This document shows positions 12,636-24,609 of a stretch of 64,000 nucleotides of DNA, in pieces (position 1 is the first letter of the stretch; each line of letters begins with the position of its first letter). The DNA comes from Siphonodentalium dalli (Eukaryota; Mollusca; Scaphopoda; Gadilida; Siphonodentaliidae). Location of the stretch: contig CP136069.1 of NCBI GenBank assembly GCA_032622095.1, forward strand, positions 39,532,194 to 39,596,193, written 5' to 3'. The notes beneath the pieces were generated by a model. The model saw only the letters and a list, made by a program, of their open reading frames with translations, made no database searches and was not told the DNA's origin. The translations under genes were made by a program, and so were the position numbers.

Positions 12636-13291
12636 AATGAGAGTGACCAATATATAGCACCAGTAGCATATATATATAACTTAACCACATGCTTTACATC
12701 TAGGGTACATATTTTAATATATTACCCCAATTGAACACTACCGTAGTTTGGCGGTTTGCTTGGGCCATACAGCAATATATAATCTTCAAGTCTACTCAGT
12801 TTATAGCGAAATTCCAGTAAATTAGACCTGCACCTTGCCTATATGAACGGCTCAGACCTAATTTGCTGATCTCCTAAATTTGTTAATTTCGCTGTAAATC
12901 ACTTGACTCGTTTGGTATCCTCTATTTATTCAATCGATTCTGAACAAGTTCGTGGTAACTCATCACTTAGTTGTGGTGCGTGTACACTCATCACTAATGA
13001 AAAAGCTACGATTCACAAGTAGTTTTTTTTTTTAAACAGAGTTCAATATATATATTGCCGACTAAATGTGCTTTCTTTCAATAACATAACATTAGTAATA
13101 ATATTTTTGGTCCAAGCAGAGTAAAAGCATGAAAATAGAAAATCCTCCGACTGACGACTTTTGGTCAGAATGTTAGAGCAAACAAACGTGAGCTTGGACA
13201 CGCATGGGGTATCAGCTTGTTTGAAAAATGGTGTAGCATTTGCTCGGAGCTGCCAAAATACTATGTAATATGTCATATCCTAGTATATTAC

Positions 13292-13334
13292 CTTTTTCTT
13301 CGCTTCTCGTTGTGTTTTCTGTCGCCTCCGCCAT
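13292..13334 (-). other. possible captured first coding exon in right foldback arm
   Basis: Inverted counterpart of 9937-9979 with the same ATG, the same 14-codon frame, one amino-acid change at residue 3 (Glu for Asp) and the same GTAATA donor. Keeping frame and donor in both arms is what makes the exon reading worth noting. Confidence 0.35.
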
Positions 13335-13712
13335 TTTGTATGCGTGGTACTCATCAACTCGAAACCACGTGATTCCCCATCGTGAAAACGTGTTATTTAT
13401 TAACATGTTGTTCATCGAAATATGGCCGTATTATCATTTTGAGTATCACGAAATTTGGCCATATTACGACTTGATTTTAGTGTTATCCATGCATCTTCAC
13501 CCGCAATTTTGCCAGAGACCGTCGATTTGACGGCTCTTTTCTGGGCAAAAATAATTACACATTTCGAGAAATAACAATTTTCAAAAATCGATATCTGATC
13601 ATGCACTCTGAGCTTTGATGGGTGGGTTCCTCGAATCGAATCAAATTTTTTTCACCTCCGAAGCCAAAGAAATAGTAATTTGGGAGCGTTATTTCGGATT
13701 ATGGATCTTTAA

Positions 13713-15298
13713 AAGGGTAACTCACTAATGTAACTTTGGCCAACAATATTGAAAGGAAATGCAACTCCCAACATGTATAGAGTACTTCAGTACTACAACT
13801 TGTGATTCACAAGACTTGTCATATGCGTTCTGTAAACTTTAATACGTTCAGCACTCTTAACAATAATACATTATATAATCATGATAACAATAATAAAATG
13901 ACACATAGATATAACAAAGATTATAAGAATGGGACAAAGAATTAATATCATGTGACCATTGAATAATAATTCATAAAGATATAACAAGTTAGAAAACTGG
14001 AACTATTTTAAGAGTCAGACGCATGTTTTGCCAAAATTTCCTAGAATTCAAATGGATTTTCTCAAAATCTGTGTAGGAATTTCTTTGTGAAATTTGTCAC
14101 AAGCGATTGTTGTGATATAATATTTAAGATCCACCGAACAACTGGACATTATAAATTATAATTTCATTTACTTCTCTTTTATGGCATGAAAAATATTTAA
14201 AATGTCACTGTAATGAGGTACCAAGAACGTCTGTAACATATTTTTTTTCTTCAAAAGTGCAGTTCATAAATCCATGATATATAATTGATAGTATATCTGA
14301 AGATCGTGAGAGGAGATTTAATTATTCTTGGTTCGTGAAATTTACTGATTATTTTCATTTAGAAAGGCAACTCCCATAAATAATTTTCTATATTTGAGAG
14401 TAGTCACGTCAACCCTGTTGATCAATGAAAAACTGGGCTGAGATTAGTTCTGGGTCATTGGTTCATAACCAAGTTAAAGCTTGCACCATATCTCATAAAA
14501 CTGTGTCCTGAATTCCAATTGATTGCTCCCTGCTGAGTGGACCACACTGCATGTCTGCAGATCAACATTTGTTTTTATTCGGCTGGACAATTTGTGACTG
14601 CTATATTCTTCATTTAATACATGGGGTATGATGCTATATTATTCAATTAAAAATTTAACTCAACATTATGATACAAATGAGGCCTCCTATCACAGAGCCA
14701 AGACAATAAGCTATTTGGTGATTGGAGTGTTGTGTGAAATCATGAATTATTCTAGCAGTTCTTGGTACCGAAAGGGACAAAAAGAAAATAATCTTATCAA
14801 CCTCTCAAATGTATTAAAATCCATTGTTTTTTCTCGTCTCTTCACAATTGCTCAGAGTCTACATACAATGAAGATGATATGTGAAATTCAAGATTTTTTC
14901 AGATAGATCCAGAGAAATTCTTTGTTGAAAATATTTTGCCATTTTTGGCTGGATTTATGCAAAACGTGCGTCTCCCCCTTGGTGTAGGCCTAATGCATTT
15001 ATGGAAAGCCTGTTTGGAAAACATATTCGATGTGGTCAAGGGTCTTGTAAGTGATTGGTTGCATGGCGAAAATATCATATGGCAATCTCGTTTAAAAAAT
15101 TACATAATACTGTTCCGTCAATGAACATGTCAACAAGAGCTGGGCTGTAGATATGGCTCACGTTTCGTGCCATATATGGGCTGGCTGTAGCCCGGTGAAA
15201 ATCGTGTAACGCTGTTGATCGATTGTCATTGGGTGGCTTTTCGCGCCACAAAACAATTGATAGTTGCTACATATAGTGGTAATGAATCAAAGTCGTAT
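13713..15298. other. no gene recognised
   Basis: Apart from the dispersed repeat at 14800-14985, AT-rich sequence with short frames that are not protein-like. Confidence 0.4.
14800..14985. repeat. dispersed repeat, second copy of 9455-9640
   Basis: Direct-orientation copy of the 9455-9640 sequence at roughly 80 percent identity. Together the pair marks a repeat family of unknown ends. Confidence 0.65.
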
Positions 15299-15681
15299 TT
15301 AACCCTTTCTATACACAATACTCATGGATGAGTAGTTCCCTTAGGAAATGTTCAGATAATAAGTTCAACAATGGGTCGTGTGTTGAACTTATTATCTGAA
15401 CATTTCCCATACCGACAGTTCCAATATATACAGTAATGCCCTAATTAATCGACTGCTTAACTACAGCAGAATTATGGGTAACTTTTCAGGAATTAGTCGG
15501 AAATGTGGCTTGTTGTCATTCGTCCAGAGCTTTCCGATGAATGGCAATAAGCTATATTTCCGACTAAATCCTGAAAAGTTACCAATAATTCTGCTGTGGT
15601 TAAGCAGTCGATTAATTAGGGCATTACTGTACTTTATATCAATAGTATATACTTTATAGCAATCGGTATAGAAATGGTTAA
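15299..15681. mobile_element. TTAA-target MITE (CCCTTTCTATA family) interrupted by another MITE
   Basis: Left TTAA-CCCTTTCTATA, right TATAGAAATGG-TTAA. Contains a 65 bp palindrome (15340-15406; arms GGAAATGTTCAGATAATAAG). The palindromic TA-target MITE at 15431-15629 is inserted inside it. CCC..GGG ends in TTAA fit a piggyBac-like MITE. Confidence 0.82.
15431..15629. mobile_element. palindromic TA-target MITE, copy 2 (nested)
   Basis: CAGTAATGCCC ... GGGCATTACTG between TA and TA, the two ~95 bp arms around CATTCGTCCAGAGC. Inserted into the TTAA MITE that surrounds it. Confidence 0.9.
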
Positions 15682-15753
15682 AAGCCATCAAGACATTCGC
15701 TAATGGAATTAACAATTCCACCGATCAAATAATAAATATCAGCACGTGAGAAT

Positions 15754-16032
15754 AAGCGAGATAACTGAGTCGCGGCCATATTGGATTCATTCAACCCCGT
15801 TTTGCGGTTTAAGTGCTAAACTTCTGGAGGTGCATTTGAATATTCATGATTCCATATGAATATTCATGATTCCATATGAATATTCAAAAGCTCCATATAT
15901 GGAATCATGAATAATCAAATGTTCATATATGGAATGCACCTCCAGAACTTTTACCTGCATGCATGTAGCACTTAAACCGCGGAACGGAGGCTGGATGATT
16001 CCAATATGGCCGCGACTCAGTGATCTCGCTTA
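15754..16032. mobile_element. ~280 bp foldback element
   Basis: Arms AAGCGAGATAACTGAGTCGC / GCGACTCAGTGATCTCGCTT, continuing through CGGTTTAAGTGCT and CTGGAGGTGCAT to a centre with repeated GAATATTCATGATTCCATAT. No ORF. Confidence 0.85.
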
Positions 16033-16489
16033 TGCCACCATAGCGTAATACTTACTTCTCAGAGTGTCCCAATTGTATGCACTACGGTAACAGTTGTGAC
16101 AGTATAAATTTACAAATAAGGTTGCAATATGCAGACTATCGTCACTGGAGAATTATTGATGACGAAAGTAAAACACAAACGGCTTGATACACTTCAATCT
16201 TCATATGGGTAATCATACATGCATGAGGTACTATATGAAATAAGTGAAAACTATTATATATTATTTGGTAAGAGGTATCTCAAAACATATATACCTATGC
16301 GGAAGATTTCCGAACAAATTCGCCGATACAATCATGAAAAATATAACGCTCAAAATACATGTTTTATTTCTTATATTTTTAATAAACGTTTCGTTTGTGT
16401 CGGTTAGACTTATTAAATCAGTTGTCACGTAAAAATTGCACCTGTAAACCATGGGAAGAAAATCTAGATCTGTTGTCGCTTTGAACCTT
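16033..16489. other. no gene recognised
   Basis: AT-rich. Three overlapping ~62-codon frames on both strands are not protein-like. Confidence 0.4.
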
Positions 16490-16729
16490 TATAGTTCAAA
16501 AATCAAGTGCCATGGTTACTTTTATAGTTATCCATCTTACACCCGCTATTTGTCTGTTTGAGCACGTGGAAGTAGACCACATCTCCAAAAATTAACAAAT
16601 TTCAAAAATCGATATCTGATCACTCTGAGCTTTGAAGGGTGGGTTCCTCGATTCGAATCAAAATTTTTAAACCCTGAAGTCAAAGAAATATTAATTTAGG
16701 AGTGCTTAATCGGATTGAGTACCTTTAAA
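16490..16729. mobile_element. AGGTACTCAATCC-family MITE, right part
   Basis: Contains TCGATATCTGATCACTCTGAG and the right terminus CGGATTGAGTACCTTTAA. The left terminus is missing. Confidence 0.65.
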
Positions 16730-16912
16730 TAGTTCCCTGTTAACAGAATGCAATATACCTTTTTCGGTTGGTCGCGTGTTATTCCGTTTCCTATTCCAGT
16801 AAATTTCCAGAATTGCAATACATGCAAATGCGCAACACACTACAAGGTAGGATTCAGTCAATGATATAACCGAGAAAAGTCGTAACAAAAAATGAAAGTG
16901 TCAATGACACTG

Positions 16913-18010
16913 TAGCTCAACTTGGGAAGGGGTTACTTTTTTGCTGACCAAACAATATGATGATAAAGAAGAAGGAAAGTCAGAAAGTTACAGCAAAGGG
17001 CTTGTATTGTGTAGATGAAATTATTTTCATTTCAAACATTTCACCAATAAGTGTGGGCTGTGTGTCGATGGATTAAAATTTGAAATCCAAGATGGCTGCT
17101 GGCAGCCATATTTTATAACGAATTTCTTAAATAATCGTTGTCTCCCATCTAGAGGTCATTCCGAAGATCCATATGAAGTTTGGTAATAATTGGATGAGGG
17201 ATGTGGTTTGGTTTGTATGGTTTGTGCATAGGATTTAGTCATGCAAAGAGTAAAATCCAAGATGGCTGCCATCTACGAATTTCGGAAGATCCACATAATG
17301 GTGACGATCGGATGTGGGGTGTTGTCCGTAGGGTGTGCCAAACAATTTAGTCAAGCAAAGTGTAAAATCCAAGATGGCTGCCAGCGGCCATGTTTTTCTT
17401 CGAACATTGTTCAAATTCGATGGCTCCCATCCAGAAGAGACACTAAACATGCCTGCATATTTTCAAAACAATTCTCCAATAAAGCAGGCTGTGCCGATGG
17501 ATTCAAATTTGAAATTGCGGCCATATTTTTAAAAGAATTTCGGGGGGAAATGATGCATCACATCTAGAGGTCACCCCGAAGATCCATATGAAGTTTGGTG
17601 ACGATCGGGTGTGACCTGTAGGGTGTGCCAGAGGATTTAGTCATACAAAGATTAAAATCCAGGATGGCTGCTGGCGGCCATGTTTTTCAACGAATTTCGG
17701 GGGGAAAATGATGGCTCCCATCTAGAGGTGATCCTAAACATGCCTGCAAATTTTCAAAACATGTCAGTCTCCAATAAATGCGGGCTGCAGGTTGATGGAT
17801 TCACATTTGAAATCCAAGATGGCTGCTGGCCATGTTTTTTAAATGAATTTCGGGGGGAGAATCGATGGCTCCCATTTAGAGGTGACACTGAAGATCCATA
17901 TGGAGTGTGTTGATGATCGGGTGAGGGATGCGGCCTGTAGGGTTAGTCAAAGGAAATTGTTGACGGACGCACGCAAGGCCCGACGCATGGCAACCCATGA
18001 CAATAGCTCA
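16913..18010. mobile_element. TAGCTCAACTT-ended element with ~150-250 bp tandem core, copy 1
   Basis: Starts TAGCTCAACTTGGGAAGG and ends near GCAATAGCTCAAGTTTG-like sequence (CAATAGCTCA at 18001). The core repeats AAATCCAAGATGGCTGC, GGCCATGTTTTT, AATTTCGGGGGGA, GGCTCCCATCTAGAGGT and GATCGGGTG units. Long frames across it (for example 17241-17567) come from the repeated unit. Confidence 0.75.
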
Positions 18011-18702
18011 AGTTTGACTTCGTCAAGATGCGCTAATGAGAGAGTTTCTCACACCATATGTAGACGTTGGCAGTGTACCGGTAAGTCCAGACTAACGAGG
18101 GGACTGAACTCTACATTGCAGTTTGATGGCGCAATGTTTGCTCGGGGTCTGATTTTTGTGTTCGAAATTGTATGACTTCAATTCATCTTTCAGTGGCATA
18201 TGATGCTCATGGCATATATAATGATGCTCATAGAATTATTTGTGAATATTTCACTGTCAGCATTACGTTTGTAAATATTGTACAAATAAAAAAAAAATCA
18301 ATAGAAAGGCAGTTCATGTATTTATTGACATATTTCGATCCGGGGAAAAATAAAAAGCGAATATTGTTACGGTGATTTTGGAGTGCAACCCGCCATGTGA
18401 CTATACGTGTAAATACGCATCAAACAATCAGTTATATATAGAATCAGAAGAGGTACCATTCAGTACATTCACATCCCTGGTTAAGTGGTCCTGCTATACA
18501 GACAGATGATGTTATTCCTCCATTGGAGATGAGGTGTTATACATGTATAGAAACAATATACAATATTAGGTATATGTGGTACAAAAGATATATGTAATAT
18601 TGATTGCACAATCATAAAATGTCATAGTATATAGGTTATCACAGTAATAAGATGTATATATACTCCTGAAAAATCACGCAAATGATGAATGGTATCTGGG
18701 TT
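18011..18702. other. no gene recognised
   Basis: AT-rich unique-looking sequence; no convincing coding or repeat structure. Confidence 0.4.
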
Positions 18703-19188
18703 AAAGGTACTCAATCCGAACAGAGGGTCCCCATCTCAACAGATTCCAACAACAACAATCCGATCAGAGGGTCCTATATTACTATCTCTTTGGCTTTGGG
18801 GGTAAAAAATATTTGATTCGAGTCGAAGATCCCATCAAACAAAGCTCAGAGTTATTAGATATTGATTTTTGAAATTTGTTATTTGCTCGAGATGAGTACT
18901 AATAATTGCCGTCAATTTCGTAACCTGCTCGAGATGTGTATACCAAAACACTATTCAAACAGACAAGGATGGATAACTCTAAAATCAAGTGGTAATAATA
19001 ACGCAATTTTGACTGAGTTCTGGGCCAGAAAGTATTCCCGATAATGAAAAATAATAGATTTCTAAAATCGATATCTAACAAATCTGAGCTTTGATGGGTG
19101 ACTTCCTCGACTCGAATCAAATATGTTTGACCCCCGAAGCCATTGAAATAGTAATTGAGAGGAGTTTTATCGGATTGAGTACCTTTAA
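18703..19188 (+). mobile_element. AGGTACTCAATCC-family MITE, intact copy
   Basis: TTAA-AGGTACTCAATCCGA to TCGGATTGAGTACCT-TTAA with both target sites intact. Very similar to 4872-5345, and to 19484-19950 in opposite orientation. Confidence 0.9.
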
Positions 19189-19483
19189 CCTGGGGGAAAC
19201 ACAGAAGATGTGTACCATATAATATAGTGGTTCAAATATTGCTGGAAGAATCACACGTCATTGTGATTGGATTTTAACAGGTGATGACTCATTTTATAGG
19301 TGTTTGGATACTCTATCCACTGGCAGCAAATCAGATATGACGTTTTATTGATGAAGTCACCAGAGGTCAAAAGATCACACATCGGTCATAAGTTGTGTTT
19401 GATGAATAAAATCGACTAATAATCCTTCTATACATTACATTGAATAATAACATTGATGATAACACCTTGTTTAATTATTATTA

Positions 19484-19950
19484 TTAAAGGTACTCAATCC
19501 GATAAAACTCCTCTCAATTACTATTTCAATGGCTTCGGGCGTCGAGGAAGTCACCAATCAAAGCTCAGATTTGTTAGATATCGATTTTAGAAATCTATTA
19601 TTTTTCATTATCGGGAATACTTTCTGGCCCAGAACTCAGTCAAAATTGCGTTATTATTACCACTTGATTTTAGAGTTATCCATCCTTGTCTGTTTGAATA
19701 GTGTTTTGGTGTACACATCTCGGGCAGGTTACGAAATTGATGGCAATTATTAGTACTCATCTCGAGCAAATAACAAATTTCAAAAATCAATATCTAATAA
19801 CTCGAGCTTTGTTTGATGGGTTCTTCGACTCGAATCAAATATTTTTTACCCCCTAAGCCAAAGAGATAGTAATATAGGACCCTCTGATCGGATTGTTGTT
19901 GTTGGAATCTGTTGAGATGGGGACCCTCTGTTCGGATTGAGTACCTTTAA
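19484..19950 (-). mobile_element. AGGTACTCAATCC-family MITE, inverted copy
   Basis: Reverse complement of 18703-19188 with only scattered differences, flanked by TTAA. The two copies form an inverted pair separated by ~295 bp, capable of a long hairpin. Confidence 0.9.
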
Positions 19951-20234
19951 CCACTGACATCAGAAATATTGGATTTTTCTCTCACAAACTTGACATCAAA
20001 ATCACCAACAATTGACTTCAGTTTGGATAATTTTTTGTTCTTGTAAAATGGAACTATCTTTGGTAGCAAATGTGTTTTTGTTTGATCTGTCTTAAATGGT
20101 GACACTGCTGTGTTTTGGACCAAATTACTTAAGATGTCTTGCAAAATGGCAACCAAATTGTGGTAAAATGTTGAGTTTTTACATATACCCTGAACATTAT
20201 TCTCTGCTGTTCCGAAAAGGTAGCAAATTGTGAC
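19950..20234 (-). CDS. unidentified open frame, possible terminal exon or degraded element gene
   Basis: Ninety-four codons open between TGA (20235-20237) and TAA at 19948-19950. The composition looks protein-like: a hydrophobic helix (NLVAILQDILSNLV) followed by a Lys-rich tail (PKIVPFYKNKKLSKLK). The terminal TAA overlaps the TTAA target site of the MITE at 19484-19950. The base after the target would also give a stop, so the frame was not simply cut by the insertion. A second long open stretch in another phase lies just upstream (~20450-20260), so two decayed pieces of one element gene are possible. No family recognised; a weak acceptor (GGAACAG) is the only splice signal. Confidence 0.25.
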
Positions 20235-20509
20235 TCACTTGGTTATTAAACATGTTACTTAATCAACTGACAACTCAATGTTCTATTCTGGTTGTCACAG
20301 TACCTTATGGGGCATGACAAATTCATTTTAAATGATGCAGTATGGAATTTTGCTGAAAACTTCTTTTGGGATTCTGGCCATGTTTTTGAAAGGAAATGAG
20401 CAGAACTTTCAAACGGAACTGAGATACCAAAATATGTGGCTACTCTAGATCTGGCCCATTAGCATCCAAATTTAATAACTTAATGCAGGGTATATGTCAA
20501 GATAGTAAC

Positions 20510-21430
20510 CACATGTGACTCTATGGTCAATATGTATATAGTAAGTTATTATATGCTCATGAACAATGTTAATAGGTATACAAGGAGTGACTATATGGTC
20601 CGCGGTAAGCTTAATCTATCTAGTTATATAAGGAGTGGTCATGTCATGTGCGAGGTGAATAGGTATACATGGAGTGCGCGTATGGTTATGTGTGGGTATA
20701 CAGGTATACCTGATGTCTATATGATCACCGGTGTGGTGTATTGGTATAACAAGAGTAGGTACATGGTCATCTGTGTGTTGTTTATGTATATATGGAGTGA
20801 CTGTATGGTCATGTGTGGGATGTGCATGTGTATTTGGGTGGCTGCATTGTCACTAGTTGGTGTTTATATTTATGTGTTGTCTGTATGATCATGGGAGGGT
20901 GTATGGTACATAGGGAGTGATTTTATTATTATGGGTAATGTATATATGTATACATTGAATGATTGTACGGTCACGATTGAAGGGCATGTGCATACCTGGA
21001 GTATAGCTGGATGGTCATTTGTGGGCGTGTGTATATGAGGAGTGCCCTTGTGTTAATGGGTGGGAAGTATATGTGTCATTGGTGTATGTCATTGGTTGGT
21101 AAATACGTACACAGGGAGTATCTGTACGATCGTGGTGGGGGTTATGAGAACACGAGTAGCTGAGTTGTCATGTGTGATGTGTATATACAAGTCTGGAAGA
21201 TATGACTTGCTTTGTAGGCGATGTATATATTGGTATATCTGGGAGGGTTGCATAGACGTTGATGAGGTGTATATGTTCACATCGAGTGACGCTATGGCCA
21301 CCTGAAGTGACTCTATGGTCATGGCTGTGGTGTATATGTATATATTTAGTGGCCGTATAGCCATGGGGTTGGCACAAGTACACATGGAGTGACCATATGG
21401 TAAATGGTGAGGTGAATAGGCATTCACTCT
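20510..21430. repeat. degenerate minisatellite, ~60-65 bp unit
   Basis: Repeats of GGAGTGACTATATGGTCATG, GTGTGGG and GTATATGTATACA across ~0.9 kb, with much divergence between units. Frames of 121-124 codons on both strands come from this array. Confidence 0.75.
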
Positions 21431-21525
21431 AACATCCTGATAGGCGAGTTCAAGTTTTATCAACTCAACCCTATAACTCAGATATAAATTATCTTATTTT
21501 CTAATTAACCATGCGTTACCTGATC

Positions 21526-21858
21526 TTAAAGGGGTATTGTACACTATATCCGCCATTTATAGGACCATCTCCTTTTATACTCAACAAAATATAATGAATT
21601 TGAGCCATGGATTAGTGCAAACTACACTCGTGTGCTTAATGAACGATGTAAAATACATGGTAATTATAATGAAAATGAATAAATGGCTGGAGTCATAAAT
21701 TCATTTTGATTACCATGTTGTTTGCATCGTTCATAGAGCACACGGGTGTATTTTTCTCTGATCCATGGCTCAAATTAATTCATTTGTTGCCTATATTCTG
21801 CTGAGATTAAAAGATGGTCCCATAAATGGTTGGGTTTTCGTGTACAGTATCCCTTTAA
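21526..21858. mobile_element. TTAA-target foldback MITE (AGGGGTATTGTACA ends)
   Basis: TTAA-AGGGGTATTGTACA ... TGTACAGTATCCCT-TTAA. Arms match over ~150 bp (GAGCCATGGATTAG / CTGATCCATGGCTC, AACGATG / CATCGTT) around ATGAATAAATGGCTGG. Confidence 0.85.
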
Positions 21859-22714
21859 CTTCGACTAGCATCAGTTTCCAGAAAGTATCACACGCGCTAT
21901 ATGCATACTGCATGGGCGTCGTCATATAGCTTATGGTGAATTGTCGATATTTGAATATGTGGGACGAGCAAACCTTCACAATTCCGGGTCAGCGGCATTA
22001 ATGGCGTAACCACCATCGGCTAAATGTCGACATTTACCGGAGAGCACAATTTTAGAATTTTGTGTCAGCCCCAATGTTGAAGTAACCACCGTCGGCTAAG
22101 GCTTGATTAATCCTCTTCCTGAAAATATAACACCATGGAAATTTTGTGTTTGTCTTACATTTGCGAATAATCATCCATAATGCATATTCACATTCTAATA
22201 TAAGCTATACGTTATATCATTATATCACATGAAACCCCTAAAATATGATTGAAAAATCCATTTGATATTTTCTTATCTCCCACTAGTGTGTGATCGCCGC
22301 GTGCTTCCCGGGATACTTGGCATCGCGCCAAGTAAATTACAACGCGGATTAATACTATTTAGAAAAGCCGCGCTTGGCACCAATTCCAGACATTGCAAAA
22401 TGATTGCTTCGTTCAGTAAATTTCAGTTATTGTCCAACTTAGTTGCGCAGACTCGCCCCTGGTTGCGCTAACGAAAATATTCACAAAAACAATGAAGCAA
22501 ATTGGGGGACTAATGTTTCGTCGCAAGGCAAAGCGCGCAAAAATGTTGTATACGGTTTTGAAGCGCCTCGGGCATGTATGCATTTTACATACATTTTTCC
22601 GCTTCTTTTAAAGCTTTTTATTTGTTAAAAATGCATAAAGCTCTAGTTTTTGTCATGTGATATACAAGATCTTCAACTCTTTATGTTGGGATATAAGATT
22701 TTATGAAACTCGTT
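21859..22714. other. no gene recognised; locally GC-richer stretch
   Basis: 22280-22560 is less AT-rich (CGCCGCGTGCTTCCCGGG, GCATCGCGCCAAG) and could be a promoter or exon, but no domain or clear splice signal was found. Confidence 0.3.
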
Positions 22715-23812
22715 TGATAAATATGAGTCGAGGAAACAACCATTCAAAGCTTAGAGCTATTAGAATTCGATATAAAAAAAATCTCTTTATTTTCTGCACC
22801 TCGAATTTTTGTAAGCCAGACAAAGATTCCTCCGCGGACGCTGTAACGGGAGTTGGGTGGTCACGTTTAGCTGTGATCGGAAATGATTCTCGGAATAAAA
22901 GTCGACGAAAACTATCAATATCTACCCGAGCGCACCAGTTATACGTCCTTTCTGCAGTCATGAATGGAGATAAACCCTTCATTTAATTTGGAAAATTATC
23001 ACCAGAAACAAAATTTACAGTATGATAGATAGATAATAATTTATTTTAGTAATATATAAACCAACATAACAATAAAGGGTACAAAATCAATAAAATATGG
23101 TATATATAACAGGGAGGTGGTATGACCAACTGGTCGTCTTCCTACACCTCCCATAGAATAAACATATTCCGACCCTGAGCTACCCCAGACAGTGTAGTAT
23201 TTCTTATTTGGCCTGCCAGGCTATTTATTGTATGAGACTGAAATACATTTCTTCAAATATGGTTCTACCTATAGTCATCCAAATGAAAATATTTATCATA
23301 ATTTTAATCTATAAATTATAGATAGATTATGGATGACCAGAAAGAAGATGACTGAAAATGACTGATGAGATAGATATTACTTTATTATTGCGGTGATCAG
23401 AGTATTCTTGTCATAGATTCAATTAAATTAGACTAAGAGTGATAAATTTCTGGAAAAATTATCAGTATCTTGTGATAGTTGCGATCGTAAACAAACTCTA
23501 ATTTATTATACTTATTCCCGATTCCGCGCTTGGACATAGGCAAGTTATAATACCATGCCAAGCACGCGTGAAAGAAGATGTTTGTTTATATTTGTGATGA
23601 CATGTACTGGGGAATTCCAGTTCGATCAAGTCATCACCATAACTATGCAGAATTCGTGAAAATAATAGCTTTCAAAAATCGAAATCTATATAGCTCCGAG
23701 CTTTGAATGGTGCGTTCCTCGACTCAAATAAAGTAATTTTCACCATCAAAGTCTCGAAGCCCACGTAATGGTAAACTGGAGGGGTGTTAAATCGTACCGG
23801 GCATCTTTAATT
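22715..23812. mobile_element. AGGTACTCAATCC-related element, internally expanded
   Basis: Subterminal blocks of the family occur inverted at both ends (ATGAGTCGAGGAAAC...CAAAGCTTAGAGCT; AGCTCCGAGCTTTGAATGG...TTCCTCGACTC), but the terminal motifs are decayed (CGTACCGGGCATCTTTAA on the right). The centre includes a possible retrotransposon tail at 23023-23330. Confidence 0.5.
23023..23330 (-). mobile_element. possible 5'-truncated non-LTR retrotransposon tail
   Basis: On the minus strand the sequence ends AATAAATTATTATC then tandem TATC, a typical simple 3' tail of non-LTR elements. No coding remnant seen. Confidence 0.35.
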
Positions 23813-23887
23813 TGACCCAATGTTTTGGAGTGTCCACTGATATATGGGACCGACCACATTGAATTCATTCACTGATGCAGTTTACAA

Positions 23888-24190
23888 TTTTCGCTGTTAG
23901 CCTGTGCCGAAATAATTTAAGTTTTCGACTGAATAAACATTGAATCCACCTTTGAATAGTGTTTCTAAAATATGCTTCGCAATGATAATATGTATATTAT
24001 CTTGGATGGTATTGTGTGGTTTTTATGATGCATGTGTTATCAATGGCGTTGAGTGCGATTATTTTTAGTGTAAAGGATGGTTTGACCTTTTGATGACGGG
24101 AGCTGTGCTGGCGCAACATTAAAGACCCTGCGACAATGCATTTTCTTACATATGCAAGGCGACCATAGGTCGCCTCGCATATATATAAGA
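23888..24190. repeat. segmental duplicate A (partner 25635-25936)
   Basis: About 300 bp nearly identical to 25635-25936, from TTTTCGCTGTTAGCCTG to CTCGCATATATATAAGA; the partner lacks ~3 and differs at a few bases. This copy is interrupted at its right edge by the Helitron. Confidence 0.9.
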
Positions 24191-24609
24191 CTAGCAGGTT
24201 AGCCCGCCACTGGCGTGCTTGGTCAAACATGACAATGTTTTATGTTTTGTTTGTGTTTTTCAATGAGTTAATATTGGGTTTTTCAATATTTTACCCGATT
24301 TGACCTTGAATTGATCATTTTCAAGGTCAAGGTCATGTCGGGGTCACAATATATAATTTGTGGGTACCCGTTTGAAGGTTAAGACTGGCCCGATGAAAAA
24401 TTCCCCCGTTCCTAGGAACGACAGACATAAGAATGTTTCACACAATGCGACGTCGACGATCCCCGTGTGTTTTTACACTTATATACGAAGTTTGAGCTCA
24501 CCTAGGGCGGAAAAACTTACCCGATCCGCGTTCTTATGAACACAACACGCTCCGCGTTCTTAGGAACACAACACGCTCATGTCTAAACACGCCCAGACCC
24601 AGAAGAGGT

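Larger units (their letters stand above)
9742..13712. mobile_element. ~4 kb giant foldback element of the AGGTACTCAATCC family
   Basis: Left end AAAGGTACTCAATCC at 9742; right end is a decayed CGGATTATGGATCTTT at ~13712. Inside these, 9885-10670 and 12655-13385 are long inverted arms: CACGTGGTTTCGAGTTGATG vs its complement, a shared AGAATCGATTGAATAAATAG, GGCAAGGTGCAGG and CCACATGCTTTA complements. The ~2 kb between the arms contains a third partial arm (10740-10900), a small MITE (10903-11300) and another foldback (12280-12635). Confidence 0.75.

Noticed and set aside
4872-19753. Conserved ~75-codon protein seen at 5156-5389, 18899-19120 and 19529-19753
   Set aside because: These are the same strand of near-identical MITE copies. 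Similarity is DNA-level and includes the inverted ends, so it gives no evidence of coding.
21089-21463. 124-codon minus-strand ORF
   Set aside because: Lies entirely in the degenerate minisatellite.
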